From Ohtaekwangia sp. (GTDB taxonomy: Bacteria > Bacteroidota > Bacteroidia > Cytophagales > Cyclobacteriaceae): a stretch of DNA of 64,000 bases. Positions 17,712 through 26,846 of this stretch are shown here, one piece after another. The notes below the pieces were generated by a model. The model saw only the letters and a program-made list of their open reading frames with translations. It was not told where the DNA came from and ran no database searches. Every line of letters begins with the position of its first letter. Position 1 is the stretch's first letter. The position numbers and the translations under genes are program-made. Location: NCBI GenBank assembly GCA_021155195.1, contig JAJNPV010000017.1, forward strand, positions 62,001-126,000. Direction: 5' to 3'.

Positions 17712-19290
17712 ACCTCTCTAACTCCAATCTTGCTTCTTCAAGATCGAGTTCATATTCGATTTTACGAATCACCTCATCGCTGGCCTTTTCTTCTTTTCGC
17801 AGACGCAAAATAAATTCCCTTTCGCGGACTAATAGTTTTTGCTGGATGTCATGAAATTCATTGATTTGCTCCTGAGTCATTGCTTGCTCACTTTGATCTT
17901 TGCGCATCCGTTGAATACGAATTTCGTACTTCGTTTTTATTTGATTCAGCACTGCATCACTTAAACCCAGCGAATAGGTTTCTTCAATGTGCTCTATAAT
18001 TGAAGCAGCCACCTGAAGTCGGGTTTTCTCTTCCTCCAACACCGATTCATTCCCTGCACGCACACCTAACCATTGAATAAGCTTACGCAGTGTCATTCCT
18101 TGCATCACCAGCGTCACAAAAATCACGCAGAAGGTTAAAAAGATAATCATATCCCGATGTGGGAACGCATGCTTCGCATCGATCATAATAGGAAGAGCTA
18201 AGGCAGCTGCCAAAGAAACAATGCCCCGCATGCCAGACCAGGCCACAATGGTAGCACCTCGTGCATTTGTTTCTGGCTCGCTATCGCGGATCTGTTTACT
18301 TAGCCAACGAGGAATAAATGTCCCCGGAAACACCCATATGATTCGGGCCACTACTGTTACCATGCTAATCAACGACCCATAGAAAATTAATGTACCTAAC
18401 GAGTGGCCTTCAATATTTTTTAAAATCATGGGGAGTTGTAATCCGATAAGAATAAAAATGATTCCATTCAAAATAAAAATCATGGTATCCCAAACTGCAT
18501 TAGCCTGCAAGCGGGTGCGATTAGAAAAAACTTCTGACGAACGCGGGCCAAGGAACAAACCTGCAGCCACCACGGCCAATACACCCGATGCATGAAACTC
18601 TTCTGCCAACAAATACGCAGTATAAGGTGTAAGTAAGGTGAAGGTGGTATCGGTAGTTGCATTGTTAGGTGTAATTTTATGGATCCACAAAAACAAATAG
18701 CCTATCGCCAAACCAATAAGAATACCCAGGCCGGCAACGTAAAAAAAGTTAATGCCCGCCAACCAAAATATAAATGAACCCGAGGCCGTTGCCGCAATCG
18801 CATAACGATAAGCAATCAAACCTGTTGCATCATTTACTAAGCTTTCCCCTTCCAAAATAGTTATGATCCGCTTTGGCAATTTCAGACCTTTAGTTGCTGC
18901 TGTTGCCGCCACAGCATCGGGTGGCGAAACAATGGCGCCTAGCACAAATGCTTCGGGCCAACCAAAATTGGGAATGAAATAATGTGCTGCACAAGCAACC
19001 AATACTGTAGTAAATAGCACTGCGCCAATGGAAAGCAATGATATAGGCCGGATGGATTGCTTGAAATCCGGCCACGAAGTTGTCCACGCTGCAGCATATA
19101 ATACAGGCGGAAGGAAAACCAGAAATACAATGTCTGGATTTAGCGTTACGGATGGCAAGCCAGGAATAAGGCCAATGATAATTCCTGCCAGCACCAACAT
19201 AACAACATAGGGTACCCGAATTCGATCAGTTACCTGCGCTAAAGCGGTTACAACGGCTAGCAATAGAATAATGAGGGAAATAAAATCCAT
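17710..19290 (-). CDS. CPA1 family Na+/H+ antiporter
   Basis: 526 residues from the ATG at 19290, chosen over an ATG seven codons upstream because the first membrane helix then begins directly (MDFISLIILLLAVVTALAQ). About 12 hydrophobic segments follow. CPA1/NhaP landmarks are FLPPVLYAAAWTTSW, the ion-binding region GAIVSPPDAVAATA with the conserved Asp, LEGESLVNDATGLIAYR and WSGMRGIVSLAAALALP. The C-terminal ~100 residues are a charged cytoplasmic helix rich in Glu, Arg and Lys, probably a coiled coil. It exchanges cytoplasmic Na+ for H+ or the reverse. Monocistronic. Confidence 0.94.
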   Translation of the reverse strand: MDFISLIILLLAVVTALAQVTDRIRVPYVVMLVLAGIIIGLIPGLPSVTLNPDIVFLVFLPPVLYAAAWTTSWPDFKQSIRPISLLSIGAVLFTTVLVACAAHYFIPNFGWPEAFVLGAIVSPPDAVAATAATKGLKLPKRIITILEGESLVNDATGLIAYRYAIAATASGSFIFWLAGINFFYVAGLGILIGLAIGYLFLWIHKITPNNATTDTTFTLLTPYTAYLLAEEFHASGVLAVVAAGLFLGPRSSEVFSNRTRLQANAVWDTMIFILNGIIFILIGLQLPMILKNIEGHSLGTLIFYGSLISMVTVVARIIWVFPGTFIPRWLSKQIRDSEPETNARGATIVAWSGMRGIVSLAAALALPIMIDAKHAFPHRDMIIFLTFCVIFVTLVMQGMTLRKLIQWLGVRAGNESVLEEEKTRLQVAASIIEHIEETYSLGLSDAVLNQIKTKYEIRIQRMRKDQSEQAMTQEQINEFHDIQQKLLVREREFILRLRKEEKASDEVIRKIEYELDLEEARLELER

Positions 19291-19502
19291 AGATGGATCG
19301 TAAGAATGCAATTATAAACATTTGATCCAAATCGCGAGGGAATTGGCTTTAATCCCCTTAAAAAGTTTTAAAATTTCATTTGTCGGGAAGGGATTTCAAT
19401 CAGCAAGAAATTTCAATTCAGCCGATGCCGCATTTTTTGCAAAATTATAGTACTTTTAAAAGCTATACCTGAGCTATTGGCTATTAATCTAACTACGAAA
19501 AC

Positions 19503-20423
19503 ATGAAGAGATTTTTACAAACATTGCTTTTCTGCTTTTTAGGAATGAGTGCTTTTTCCCAACAAGATCCACTTTATTCGCAATACATTAATAATCCGAT
19601 GGTTCTTAACCCTGCCTATGCCGGGCTCAATGACAATTTCAATGCATCAGTTACCTACAGAAACCAATGGGGTGGTTTTGAAGGTAATCCAAAAACCTTC
19701 AATTTTAATAGTCATGTTTCGCTTGTTGATAATAAAGTAGGGGCCGGAATATTAGTGGTTCAAGACCAGATTGGAAACGCTAAAAATACAGAACTACAAG
19801 CTGCCTTCTCTTACAAATTAGCGTTGGATGATGAGAAGACTTTTAGTTTTGGGATGCAAGCTGGCTTCGTAAATTTCAGAAATAATTACACAGATTTAAA
19901 TCTGGAAGATGAAACAGATGATGCTTTCATTCAAGGGGAAAATGTTACCAAACCTAACCTTGGTGTAGGTGCAATACTAAAAAGCGATCGTTTTTTGATT
20001 GGTGCTTCAATTCCTCGATTGTTAAACACAACCATAAGTGTATCCAATACCACTGGCTCTCAGGATTTTCAGCTATACAACCGCACGCTGTATGTCTTTG
20101 GGTCGTACGTTTATTTCTTAAACGAGAATATTCGATTAAAACCTGCAGTTCTTTTAAGAGGTGTGAAAGGTTCGCCCGTTTCTGTTGATCTTAATTTCAA
20201 TTTAAACTTTAACGAAAAATATACAGTGGGTGCATTCGCTCGAAATTTTAACTCAGTAGGTCTACAACTTCAGGCTAAACTAGGGGATAAACTCAGGATT
20301 GGATATACCTTTGAAATTCCAACCGGAAAATCGGTGCCTACAAACTTTCTTACGCACGAAGTATTCTTAGGATTAACCATGCCTACATTCGATTTTCACG
20401 ACCGATCCATTTCAACTTTCTAA
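19503..20423 (+). CDS. PorP/SprF family type IX secretion membrane protein
   Basis: 306 residues with a signal peptide (LFCFLGMSAFSQ) followed by the family opening QDPLYSQYINNPMVLNPAYAG. The rest is beta-strand rich (ASVTYRNQWGGFEGNPKTFNF, KVGAGILVVQDQIGN, RIGYTFEIP) and fits an outer-membrane barrel. Members help attach or export type IX secretion substrates in Bacteroidota. Many genomes hold several copies, often beside a large secreted partner. No such partner is adjacent here, so its substrate is unknown. Confidence 0.92.
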   Translation: MKRFLQTLLFCFLGMSAFSQQDPLYSQYINNPMVLNPAYAGLNDNFNASVTYRNQWGGFEGNPKTFNFNSHVSLVDNKVGAGILVVQDQIGNAKNTELQAAFSYKLALDDEKTFSFGMQAGFVNFRNNYTDLNLEDETDDAFIQGENVTKPNLGVGAILKSDRFLIGASIPRLLNTTISVSNTTGSQDFQLYNRTLYVFGSYVYFLNENIRLKPAVLLRGVKGSPVSVDLNFNLNFNEKYTVGAFARNFNSVGLQLQAKLGDKLRIGYTFEIPTGKSVPTNFLTHEVFLGLTMPTFDFHDRSISTF

Positions 20424-20454
20424 ACAGGATTGAGAAAGCAGTCATTTTGTTTTG

Positions 20455-20477
20455 AACCATTTCAACTCTAAATGGTT
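20455..20477 (+). other. Small hairpin between porP/sprF and queD
   Basis: AACCATTT (20455-20462) pairs with AAATGGTT (20470-20477) around a 7-nt loop, 14 bp ahead of the queD ATG. There is no T-run, so it may be a weak terminator or leader structure. Confidence 0.35.
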
Positions 20478-20491
20478 TATAGAAGTAATTT

Positions 20492-20902
20492 ATGAAGATA
20501 GCCGTTTCCCGCAAGGAACATTTTAATGCTGCCCATCGATTGTTCAACCCAGCCTGGACAAACGAAAAAAATGATAGTGTATTTGGCAAGTGTAACAACC
20601 CCAACTATCATGGTCATAATTATGAAATAATTGTGACGTTAATTGGAACACCCGACCCTGAAACGGGTTATGTATTTGATATGAAGGTGCTCAGCGACCT
20701 AATCAAAGAGCACGTTCTCAAGAATTTTGATCATAAAAATCTTAACTTAGATACTCCCTACTTTAAAAACCTGAATCCAACAGCAGAAAATATTGCGGTC
20801 GTGATCTGGCGGATATTGAGGCAGCATATTGATAACGCGTACGACCTTAAAGTGAAATTGTATGAGACAGAAAGAAATTTCGTTGAATATCCGGCCCATT
20901 AA
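20492..20902 (+). CDS. queD: 6-carboxytetrahydropterin synthase / 6-pyruvoyl-tetrahydropterin synthase family
   Basis: 136 residues, the usual length of this family. Zinc ligands are the His in HFNAAHRL (residues ~10-17) and the pair in NYHGHNY; the catalytic Cys is in GKCNNPNYHG. Also visible are VFDMKVLSDLIKEHVLKNFDH, PTAENIAVVIW and KLYETERNFVEY. It converts dihydroneopterin triphosphate, the product of GTP cyclohydrolase I, either to 6-carboxytetrahydropterin (queuosine route) or 6-pyruvoyltetrahydropterin (biopterin route). The gene overlaps the GTP cyclohydrolase gene by 41 bp, so the two enzymes act in sequence. Which product is made cannot be decided from sequence. Confidence 0.9.
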   Translation: MKIAVSRKEHFNAAHRLFNPAWTNEKNDSVFGKCNNPNYHGHNYEIIVTLIGTPDPETGYVFDMKVLSDLIKEHVLKNFDHKNLNLDTPYFKNLNPTAENIAVVIWRILRQHIDNAYDLKVKLYETERNFVEYPAH

Positions 20903-21551
20903 ACCATTGGATGAGGAGTTTGATGATGACCACATCCTCACCTCGTGGAATACTCCCCTACGCGAAGATGCATTTGCGTTAAGTGATGACGAAAAGGTTG
21001 AGCAAATTGAAAAGCGCTTTCGCGAGATCATGGAAATACTGGGCCTTGATTTGACGGATGATAGCCTTCAAGGCACCCCACGGAGAGTTGCTAAAATGTA
21101 TGTTAAGGAAGTTTTCAGTGGTCTCAATCCTAAAAACAGACCAGTAGCCAAGCTCTTTGAAAACAAGTACAAGTATGATCAAATGCTGGTAGAGAAGGAT
21201 ATTACATTCTATTCGCATTGCGAACATCACTTTGTCCCCATCTATGGTAAAGCCCATGTTGCATACTTCTCGGGCGGCAAAGTAATTGGCCTTTCCAAAA
21301 TCAATCGCATCGTGCAATACTTTGCAAAAAGGCCACAAGTGCAAGAACGATTAACCGTTCAGATTGGCAAAGAGCTACAACGTATTTTAGGTACCGAACA
21401 TGTGGGTGTTGTGATGGACGCTAACCACATGTGTGTTGCTTCGCGCGGAGTTGGCGATACAAACAGTAAGACAGGTACAGCCTTTTTTGGTGGTCGGTTT
21501 GCCGATGAAAACACTAAACGTGAGTTCCTGAATTACATCAATAGCAAGTAA
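20862..21551 (+). CDS. folE: GTP cyclohydrolase I
   Basis: 229 residues. It opens and rearranges GTP to 7,8-dihydroneopterin triphosphate, the first step to folate, pterins and queuosine. Zinc ligands are the Cys and His in FYSHCEHHFVPIYGKAHVAYF and the second Cys in ANHMCVASRGV. QGTPRRVAKMYVKEVFSGL, GLSKINRIVQYFAKRPQVQERLT (in part) and FFGGRF complete the fold. The ATG at 20862 lies inside the queD gene in another frame. The next in-frame Met is about 50 codons later, too far into the domain, so a 41-bp overlap is real and suggests translational coupling. Confidence 0.96.
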   Translation: MRQKEISLNIRPIKPLDEEFDDDHILTSWNTPLREDAFALSDDEKVEQIEKRFREIMEILGLDLTDDSLQGTPRRVAKMYVKEVFSGLNPKNRPVAKLFENKYKYDQMLVEKDITFYSHCEHHFVPIYGKAHVAYFSGGKVIGLSKINRIVQYFAKRPQVQERLTVQIGKELQRILGTEHVGVVMDANHMCVASRGVGDTNSKTGTAFFGGRFADENTKREFLNYINSK

Positions 21552-21714
21552 GTACTGGATTATTGTTACGAGATGCTCGTTGCTCGAGACTGCATTCTGC
21601 TGTCTGCATCTATCTATTCAAGACTAAGGACTAAATACTCAGGGCTAAACACCTTGACTATCGACTCAATACTATCTACCTTAGCACCTCCTAAAACATC
21701 GAAAAATAACGATT

Positions 21715-24288
21715 ATGGTATTTGACTTAGACATGATTAAGGCTCACTACGCAGCCATGCCGGGCCGTATTGCGAAAGCAAGAAAAGTAGTTGGAAAACC
21801 ACTTACCCTCTCTGAAAAAATCCTTTATGCTCACCTCCACAGCAGCCAAAAGCTTGAGGCTTTTGGAAGAGGTAAATCGTATGTTGATTTTGCTCCAGAT
21901 CGTGTAGCCATGCAAGATGCTACGGCACAAATGGCCTTGCTGCAATTCATGTCGGGGGGTATACCAAAAGTGCTCGTACCGTCTACGGTGCACTGTGATC
22001 ACTTGATCCTCGCTAAGGACGGTGCCAAGAAAGATTTAAAAGATTCTGTTACGGCAAGCGGAGAAGTATTTAATTTCCTTGAATCCGTTTCAAACAAATA
22101 TGGTATTGGTTTCTGGAAACCAGGCGCGGGTATCATCCACCAGGTGGTGATTGAAAACTATGCATTCCCAGGCGGAATGATGATTGGTACAGACTCACAC
22201 ACAGTAAATGCGGGAGGGTTGGGTATGGTGGCCATTGGTGTAGGTGGTGCCGATGCTGTGGATGTGATGTCGGGCATGCCGTGGGAATTGAAATTTCCCA
22301 AGTTGATTGGTATAAAACTTACCGGAAAACTAAGTGGCTGGACAGCATCAAAAGATGTAATCTTAAAAGTAGCGGGTATCCTTACTGTAAAAGGAGGAAC
22401 GGGTGCTATTGTTGAATATTTCGGGCCAGGCGCTGAGACTTTATCGGCTACCGGTAAAGGCACAATTTGTAACATGGGTGCTGAGATTGGTGCTACCACT
22501 TCAACATTCGGATACGATGAGAAAATGGCCGATTATCTTCGCGGAACAAAACGTGCTGAAGTTGCTGCCCTTGCCGATAAGGTTAAGGAACATTTGACTG
22601 GCGACCCGGAAGTGTATGCCAATCCTGAAAAGTATTTTGATGAAGTTATCGAAATCAATTTATCGACCCTTGAGCCTCACGTTAACGGACCTTTCACTCC
22701 AGATCGTGCTATTCCAATTTCTCAATTTGCTGCCGAAGTAAAAGCCAACAACTGGCCTCCACGTCTTGAAGTAGGGTTGATAGGTTCTTGTACCAATTCT
22801 TCTTATGAAGATATTAGTCGTTCAGCGTCACTTGCTCAGCAGGCAATTGATAAAAATCTAAAGGCAAAAGCTGAGTTTACAATTACCCCAGGCTCTGAAC
22901 TGGTTCGCTATACTGTTGAACGCGATGGCTTCCTGGAAACATTCGGCAAAATGGGTGGTGTTGTCATGGCGAATGCGTGTGGCCCTTGCATTGGACAGTG
23001 GTCACGTCATACAAATGATCCTAATCGTAAAAATTCTATCATCACTTCATTCAATAGAAACTTTGCCAAGCGCAATGACGGCAATCCAAATACACATGCC
23101 TTTGTTGCTTCTCCGGAAATAACAACAGCATTTGCCATTGCGGGTGATCTTATGTTTAATCCGTTAACCGATACGCTTATCAATGAAGATGGTCAAGCTG
23201 TTAAATTAGATGAACCAAAAGGTGTTGAATTCCCACCAATGGGATTTGACGTAAAAGATCCTGGATACCTTGCTCCTGCAAAAGATGGAAGCAAAGTTCA
23301 GGTGAGCATTGACCCGAACTCAAAACGCTTGCAGGCATTGAGTCCGTTTGCACCATGGGATGGCAAGAACTGGACAGGGTTAAAACTTTTGATCAAAGCT
23401 AAAGGAAAATGTACTACCGATCACATTTCAATGGCTGGTCCATGGTTACGCTTCCGCGGACATCTTGATAATATTTCAGACAACACACTAACCGGAGCAA
23501 CCAATTTCTTTAATGAAAAAACGGATAGTGTTAAGAATCAACTAACCGGAGTTCATGGACCTGTTCCTGCAACGCAGCGCGCCTATAAAGCCGCAGGTAT
23601 CTCTTCCATTGTTGTGGGCGATCATAACTATGGAGAAGGTTCTTCACGCGAGCATGCTGCGATGCAACCACGGCACTTAGGCATTAAGGCTATTTTGGTG
23701 AAATCATTTGCGCGTATTCACGAAACCAATTTGAAGAAGCAAGGCATGCTGGCCATTACGTTTGCCAACGAAGCTGACTACAACAAATTCCAGGAAGATG
23801 ACAGCATTGACTTTGTTGACCTTACTTCGTTCGCACCGGATAAGCAATTGACGTTGGTGTTAAACCACCGTGATGGAACCAAAGACACCATCAAGGTTAA
23901 TCATACTTACAATGCTGGACAGATTGGTTGGTTCAAAGCCGGATCGGCACTAAACTTAATGGCAAAACAAATTGCCGCAAGCAAGGCGGCCACCAAGACT
24001 TCAACGGCTCCTGCTAAAAAAGTAGTGAAGAAAGTTACTAAGCCGGTTGCCAAAAAGAAGGCAGCCAAAAAGGTAGTGAAGAAAGTTGCTAAGAAAAGTG
24101 CTGTGAAGAAAAAAGTGGTAAAGAAAGCTAAACCAGTAAAAAAGAGCAGCGCTAAAAAAGTGGCCAAGAAAGTAAAGAAGGTTGCTAAAAAAGCTGCGAA
24201 GAAAAAGGTTGTAAAGAAAGTAGTGGCTACAAAGAAAAAAGCAACCAAAAAGAAAGTGGCTAAGAAGCCTGCGAAACGCAGAAGATAA
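21715..24288 (+). CDS. Aconitate hydratase with lysine-rich C-terminal tail
   Basis: 857 residues; the enzyme proper ends near residue 755, the usual size of a mitochondrial-type aconitase. It interconverts citrate and isocitrate in the TCA cycle. The 4Fe-4S ligands are Cys359 (GSCTNSSYED), Cys422 and Cys425 (ANACGPCIGQW). The catalytic loop GDHNYGEGSSREHAAM is present. Residues ~756-857 form a tail of AKK/VKK words: from residue 763 on there are about 44 Lys and 3 Arg in 95 residues and no acid, ending KRRR. This resembles histone H1/AlgP-like tails and is not part of standard aconitase. Same frame, no stop between. It could bind nucleic acid or other polyanions (inference). A terminator follows. 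Confidence 0.96.
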   Translation: MVFDLDMIKAHYAAMPGRIAKARKVVGKPLTLSEKILYAHLHSSQKLEAFGRGKSYVDFAPDRVAMQDATAQMALLQFMSGGIPKVLVPSTVHCDHLILAKDGAKKDLKDSVTASGEVFNFLESVSNKYGIGFWKPGAGIIHQVVIENYAFPGGMMIGTDSHTVNAGGLGMVAIGVGGADAVDVMSGMPWELKFPKLIGIKLTGKLSGWTASKDVILKVAGILTVKGGTGAIVEYFGPGAETLSATGKGTICNMGAEIGATTSTFGYDEKMADYLRGTKRAEVAALADKVKEHLTGDPEVYANPEKYFDEVIEINLSTLEPHVNGPFTPDRAIPISQFAAEVKANNWPPRLEVGLIGSCTNSSYEDISRSASLAQQAIDKNLKAKAEFTITPGSELVRYTVERDGFLETFGKMGGVVMANACGPCIGQWSRHTNDPNRKNSIITSFNRNFAKRNDGNPNTHAFVASPEITTAFAIAGDLMFNPLTDTLINEDGQAVKLDEPKGVEFPPMGFDVKDPGYLAPAKDGSKVQVSIDPNSKRLQALSPFAPWDGKNWTGLKLLIKAKGKCTTDHISMAGPWLRFRGHLDNISDNTLTGATNFFNEKTDSVKNQLTGVHGPVPATQRAYKAAGISSIVVGDHNYGEGSSREHAAMQPRHLGIKAILVKSFARIHETNLKKQGMLAITFANEADYNKFQEDDSIDFVDLTSFAPDKQLTLVLNHRDGTKDTIKVNHTYNAGQIGWFKAGSALNLMAKQIAASKAATKTSTAPAKKVVKKVTKPVAKKKAAKKVVKKVAKKSAVKKKVVKKAKPVKKSSAKKVAKKVKKVAKKAAKKKVVKKVVATKKKATKKKVAKKPAKRRR

Positions 24289-24307
24289 TTCTTACCGAGT
24301 TCCATTT

Positions 24308-24338
24308 AGAAAAGCGCTTTAGGGCGCTTTTCTTTTTT
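24308..24338 (+). terminator. Intrinsic terminator after aconitase gene
   Basis: A 10-bp stem (AGAAAAGCGC / GCGCTTTTCT) with a 6-nt loop and a T-run, 19 bp after the stop. Confidence 0.9.
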
Positions 24339-24400
24339 ACGCCCTGTGGGGGAACAACGCTCAATTATCGTCTTATAATTGACATAAATTTCGATCTGTT

Positions 24401-25561
24401 ATGAAAAGTAACAACAGACGCAACTTCCTTAAATATTCACTCGCTACCACAGCAGGATTAGCAGCAGCAACTATACCCGAGAGCTTTGGATCAATCCGAA
24501 TGGAATCATACGACACAAAGCGAGAGTCAGTTAAATCGGGCATAAAAGCCGCCATTCGATTTTCAGTAATTGGACTTAATCATGGGCACATTTATAGTCA
24601 GGTGGGCGCACTTATTCGAGGTGGTGGTGAGTTAGTAGCCTTCTATGCCAAGGAGCAGGATTTAGCAGAAGCATTTGCCAAACGTTATCCAAATGCCAAG
24701 CTGGCAAAAAGTGATAAAGAAATTTTTGAAGACAACTCCATTCAATTAATTGTAAGTGCGGCAATTCCAATCGACCGCGCTCCTATTGGTATTGAGGCCA
24801 TGAAGCACGGCAAAGACTACATGAGCGATAAGCCTGGCATCATTACATTAAAGCAACTGGCTGAAGTGCGCAAGGTTCAAAAAGAAACCAAGCGAATCTA
24901 TTCCATTATGTACAGCGAACGTTTTGAAAACCGGGCAACCGTAAAGGCAGGAGAATTGGTAAAAGCGGGTGCCATCGGAAACGTTATTCAAACTATTGGC
25001 CTCGGTCCGCACCGAATGAATATTAAGTCGCGCCCTGATTGGTTCTTTGATAAAGCAAAATTTGGCGGCATTATTTGCGATATAGCTTCGCATCAGTTCG
25101 ATCAATTTTTATACTTCACAGGTTCCACACAAGCTGAAGTAATTTCTTCACAAGTTGGAAACGTTCATTATCCAAACTATCCCCTCTTTGAAGATTTTGG
25201 AGATGCCACCATGCGTGGGAATAATGGCACGGGCTATATTAGAGTAGATTGGTTTACACCCGATGGACTTAATACCTGGGGCGATGGTCGGCTAACAATT
25301 CTTGGCACCGAGGGATTTATTGAGATCAGAAAAAATACGGATATTGGTGGTCGCGAAGGTGGCAGTCATTTATTTTTGGTTGATAATAAAGAGACCCGTT
25401 ATATCGATTGCTCAAAAGTAGAACTCCCCTATGGCGAACAACTTGTAAATGATATTGTGAATAGAACAGAAACCGCCATGACACAAGACCACTGTTTTCT
25501 AGCCACAGAGCTTGCGCTAAAAGCACAAAAGAATGCCCAGAAATTGACCTTTAAAAAATAG
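24401..25561 (+). CDS. Tat-exported Gfo/Idh/MocA family oxidoreductase
   Basis: 386 residues. A twin-arginine signal (NNRRNFLKYSLATTAGLAAA) sends the folded enzyme to the periplasm. The Rossmann region starts near residue 50 (RFSVIGLNHGHIYSQ; the glycine pattern is looser than usual). The EKP-type catalytic motif is modified to SDKPGII (K in GKDYMSDKP). The C-terminal domain has GGIICDIASHQFDQFLYFTG, with the usual catalytic His. NAD(P)-dependent oxidation or reduction of a sugar or polyol is expected. The lactonase-family gene follows after 8 bp, so the pair may oxidise a sugar and open its lactone (inference). Confidence 0.88.
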   Translation: MKSNNRRNFLKYSLATTAGLAAATIPESFGSIRMESYDTKRESVKSGIKAAIRFSVIGLNHGHIYSQVGALIRGGGELVAFYAKEQDLAEAFAKRYPNAKLAKSDKEIFEDNSIQLIVSAAIPIDRAPIGIEAMKHGKDYMSDKPGIITLKQLAEVRKVQKETKRIYSIMYSERFENRATVKAGELVKAGAIGNVIQTIGLGPHRMNIKSRPDWFFDKAKFGGIICDIASHQFDQFLYFTGSTQAEVISSQVGNVHYPNYPLFEDFGDATMRGNNGTGYIRVDWFTPDGLNTWGDGRLTILGTEGFIEIRKNTDIGGREGGSHLFLVDNKETRYIDCSKVELPYGEQLVNDIVNRTETAMTQDHCFLATELALKAQKNAQKLTFKK

Positions 25562-25569
25562 ACATTCAC

Positions 25570-26688
25570 ATGTTGAGAAGAAATATACTTATCCTTGTAT
25601 TAATGGCTTTTGCATCGTCAACTACCCGCGCCCAGGAAAGTTATCTTATTATTGGAACGTACACCGAAGCAAAACCTGATAAAGGAATCTATGTCTATAG
25701 CTTCAATAACGTTACTGGTGATCTTGCCTTTATTAGCAATGGAGAAGGCATTACGAACCCTTCTTTCTTAACTCTCTCTTCGAATGGAAAATTTATTTAC
25801 GCCTGTAGCGAAACTCAAATTCCAAACAGCGGAAGCATAACTGCTTTTGGATTTAACGATGGAAATTTAACCTCCCTGAATAAGGTTCCCAGTGGTGGAG
25901 ATAATCCAGCTTACCTGGCTTTACATAAATCAGGAAAATTGTTAGTTAACGCCAACTATTCAGGAGGCAGTGCATCTGTTATTCGCGTAAAGAAAGATGG
26001 TTCATTAGAATCGGATACAACTTTTCAGTTTACTGGAAAAAGTATTATCAAAGGCAGACAAGACTCACCTCACATTCACGCAGCTGTATTCTCACCCAAT
26101 CATGATTTTGTTTTCCTGACGGACTTAGGCTCCGACAAGATCTGGAGTTATTCAATAACCGGAAAAAATCAGAGTTTTAAGAGAAATCCTTCGGGTGATG
26201 TAAGCACCGTACCGGGAAGTGGGCCACGTCATTTTGTGTTTCATTCCAATAAAAAGTTTGGGTACTGCATTGAAGAATTAAGTGGAACTGTTTCCACCTA
26301 TTCATATAACAAAGGGAAACTAACTTCCATTCAACGCATTGCAACCCATGATGCTTCTATGGAAGGCCCTTTCGGTAGTGCCGATATTCATATTTCGCCT
26401 GACGGAAAATTCCTATATGCTTCAAACAGAGCCAAGGAGAATACCATTTCTATTTTTTCGATTAACCCAACAACCGGGATTCTTACTTTCGTTGACAATC
26501 AATCTACGTTAGGCAATCACCCGAGAAATTTTGCTATCGATCAGACCGGAAATTTTCTACTAGTTGGGAACATGCTTTCCAATGAGATTATTGTATTTAA
26601 GCGCGATAAGCAAACAGGATTACTAACAGAGACACACAATAAAATTTCGGTTCCTAAACCGGCTTGTCTGTATTTGATTAGCAAGTAG
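25570..26688 (+). CDS. Secreted lactonase family protein (6-phosphogluconolactonase-like beta-propeller)
   Basis: 372 residues with a signal peptide (LILVLMAFASSTTRAQ). The rest is a seven-bladed propeller of the YbhE/Pgl type: YLIIGTYTEAKPDKGIYVY, NPSFLTLSSNGKFIYACSE, GDNPAYLALHKSGKLLVNAN, GSGPRHFVFHSNKKFGYCIE, HPRNFAIDQTGNFLLVGN. Exported members cannot use the phosphorylated substrate of cytoplasmic Pgl, so a free sugar lactone is more likely (inference). It is 8 bp downstream of the Gfo/Idh gene and surely in its operon. Confidence 0.9.
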   Translation: MLRRNILILVLMAFASSTTRAQESYLIIGTYTEAKPDKGIYVYSFNNVTGDLAFISNGEGITNPSFLTLSSNGKFIYACSETQIPNSGSITAFGFNDGNLTSLNKVPSGGDNPAYLALHKSGKLLVNANYSGGSASVIRVKKDGSLESDTTFQFTGKSIIKGRQDSPHIHAAVFSPNHDFVFLTDLGSDKIWSYSITGKNQSFKRNPSGDVSTVPGSGPRHFVFHSNKKFGYCIEELSGTVSTYSYNKGKLTSIQRIATHDASMEGPFGSADIHISPDGKFLYASNRAKENTISIFSINPTTGILTFVDNQSTLGNHPRNFAIDQTGNFLLVGNMLSNEIIVFKRDKQTGLLTETHNKISVPKPACLYLISK

Positions 26689-26846
26689 AAATCCTATCAA
26701 TTATTCGTAATTATACTTTCTAACTCAGCCACTCAGCTTGGCGCCTTGGTTCAATCCTTTTTGGACTACTTACAATTCCCACATCGTCTTGAGGCGTGAT
26801 TCGAACGAGGGAACCTGAAGTATTCATTATAACTCAAGATATAAGA

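Noticed and set aside
20424..20491. Possible preQ1 riboswitch ahead of the queD-like gene
   Set aside because: Only a simple 8-bp hairpin is present. The C-rich loop and A-rich tail needed for the preQ1 pseudoknot are missing.
23907..24305. Long antisense open frame of 132 codons, rich in Phe, Ala and Thr and looking hydrophobic
   Set aside because: It is the exact antisense of the lysine-rich aconitase tail; AAA/AAG codons read backwards give Phe/Leu. No independent signal for a gene.
26791..26816. A T-loop-like GATTCGAAC flanked by GCGTG and GAGGGAACC, suggesting a tRNA 3' end on the minus strand
   Set aside because: The flanks do not pair as a T-stem, and no acceptor, anticodon or D arm could be found nearby. 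It is at most a decayed fragment or chance.
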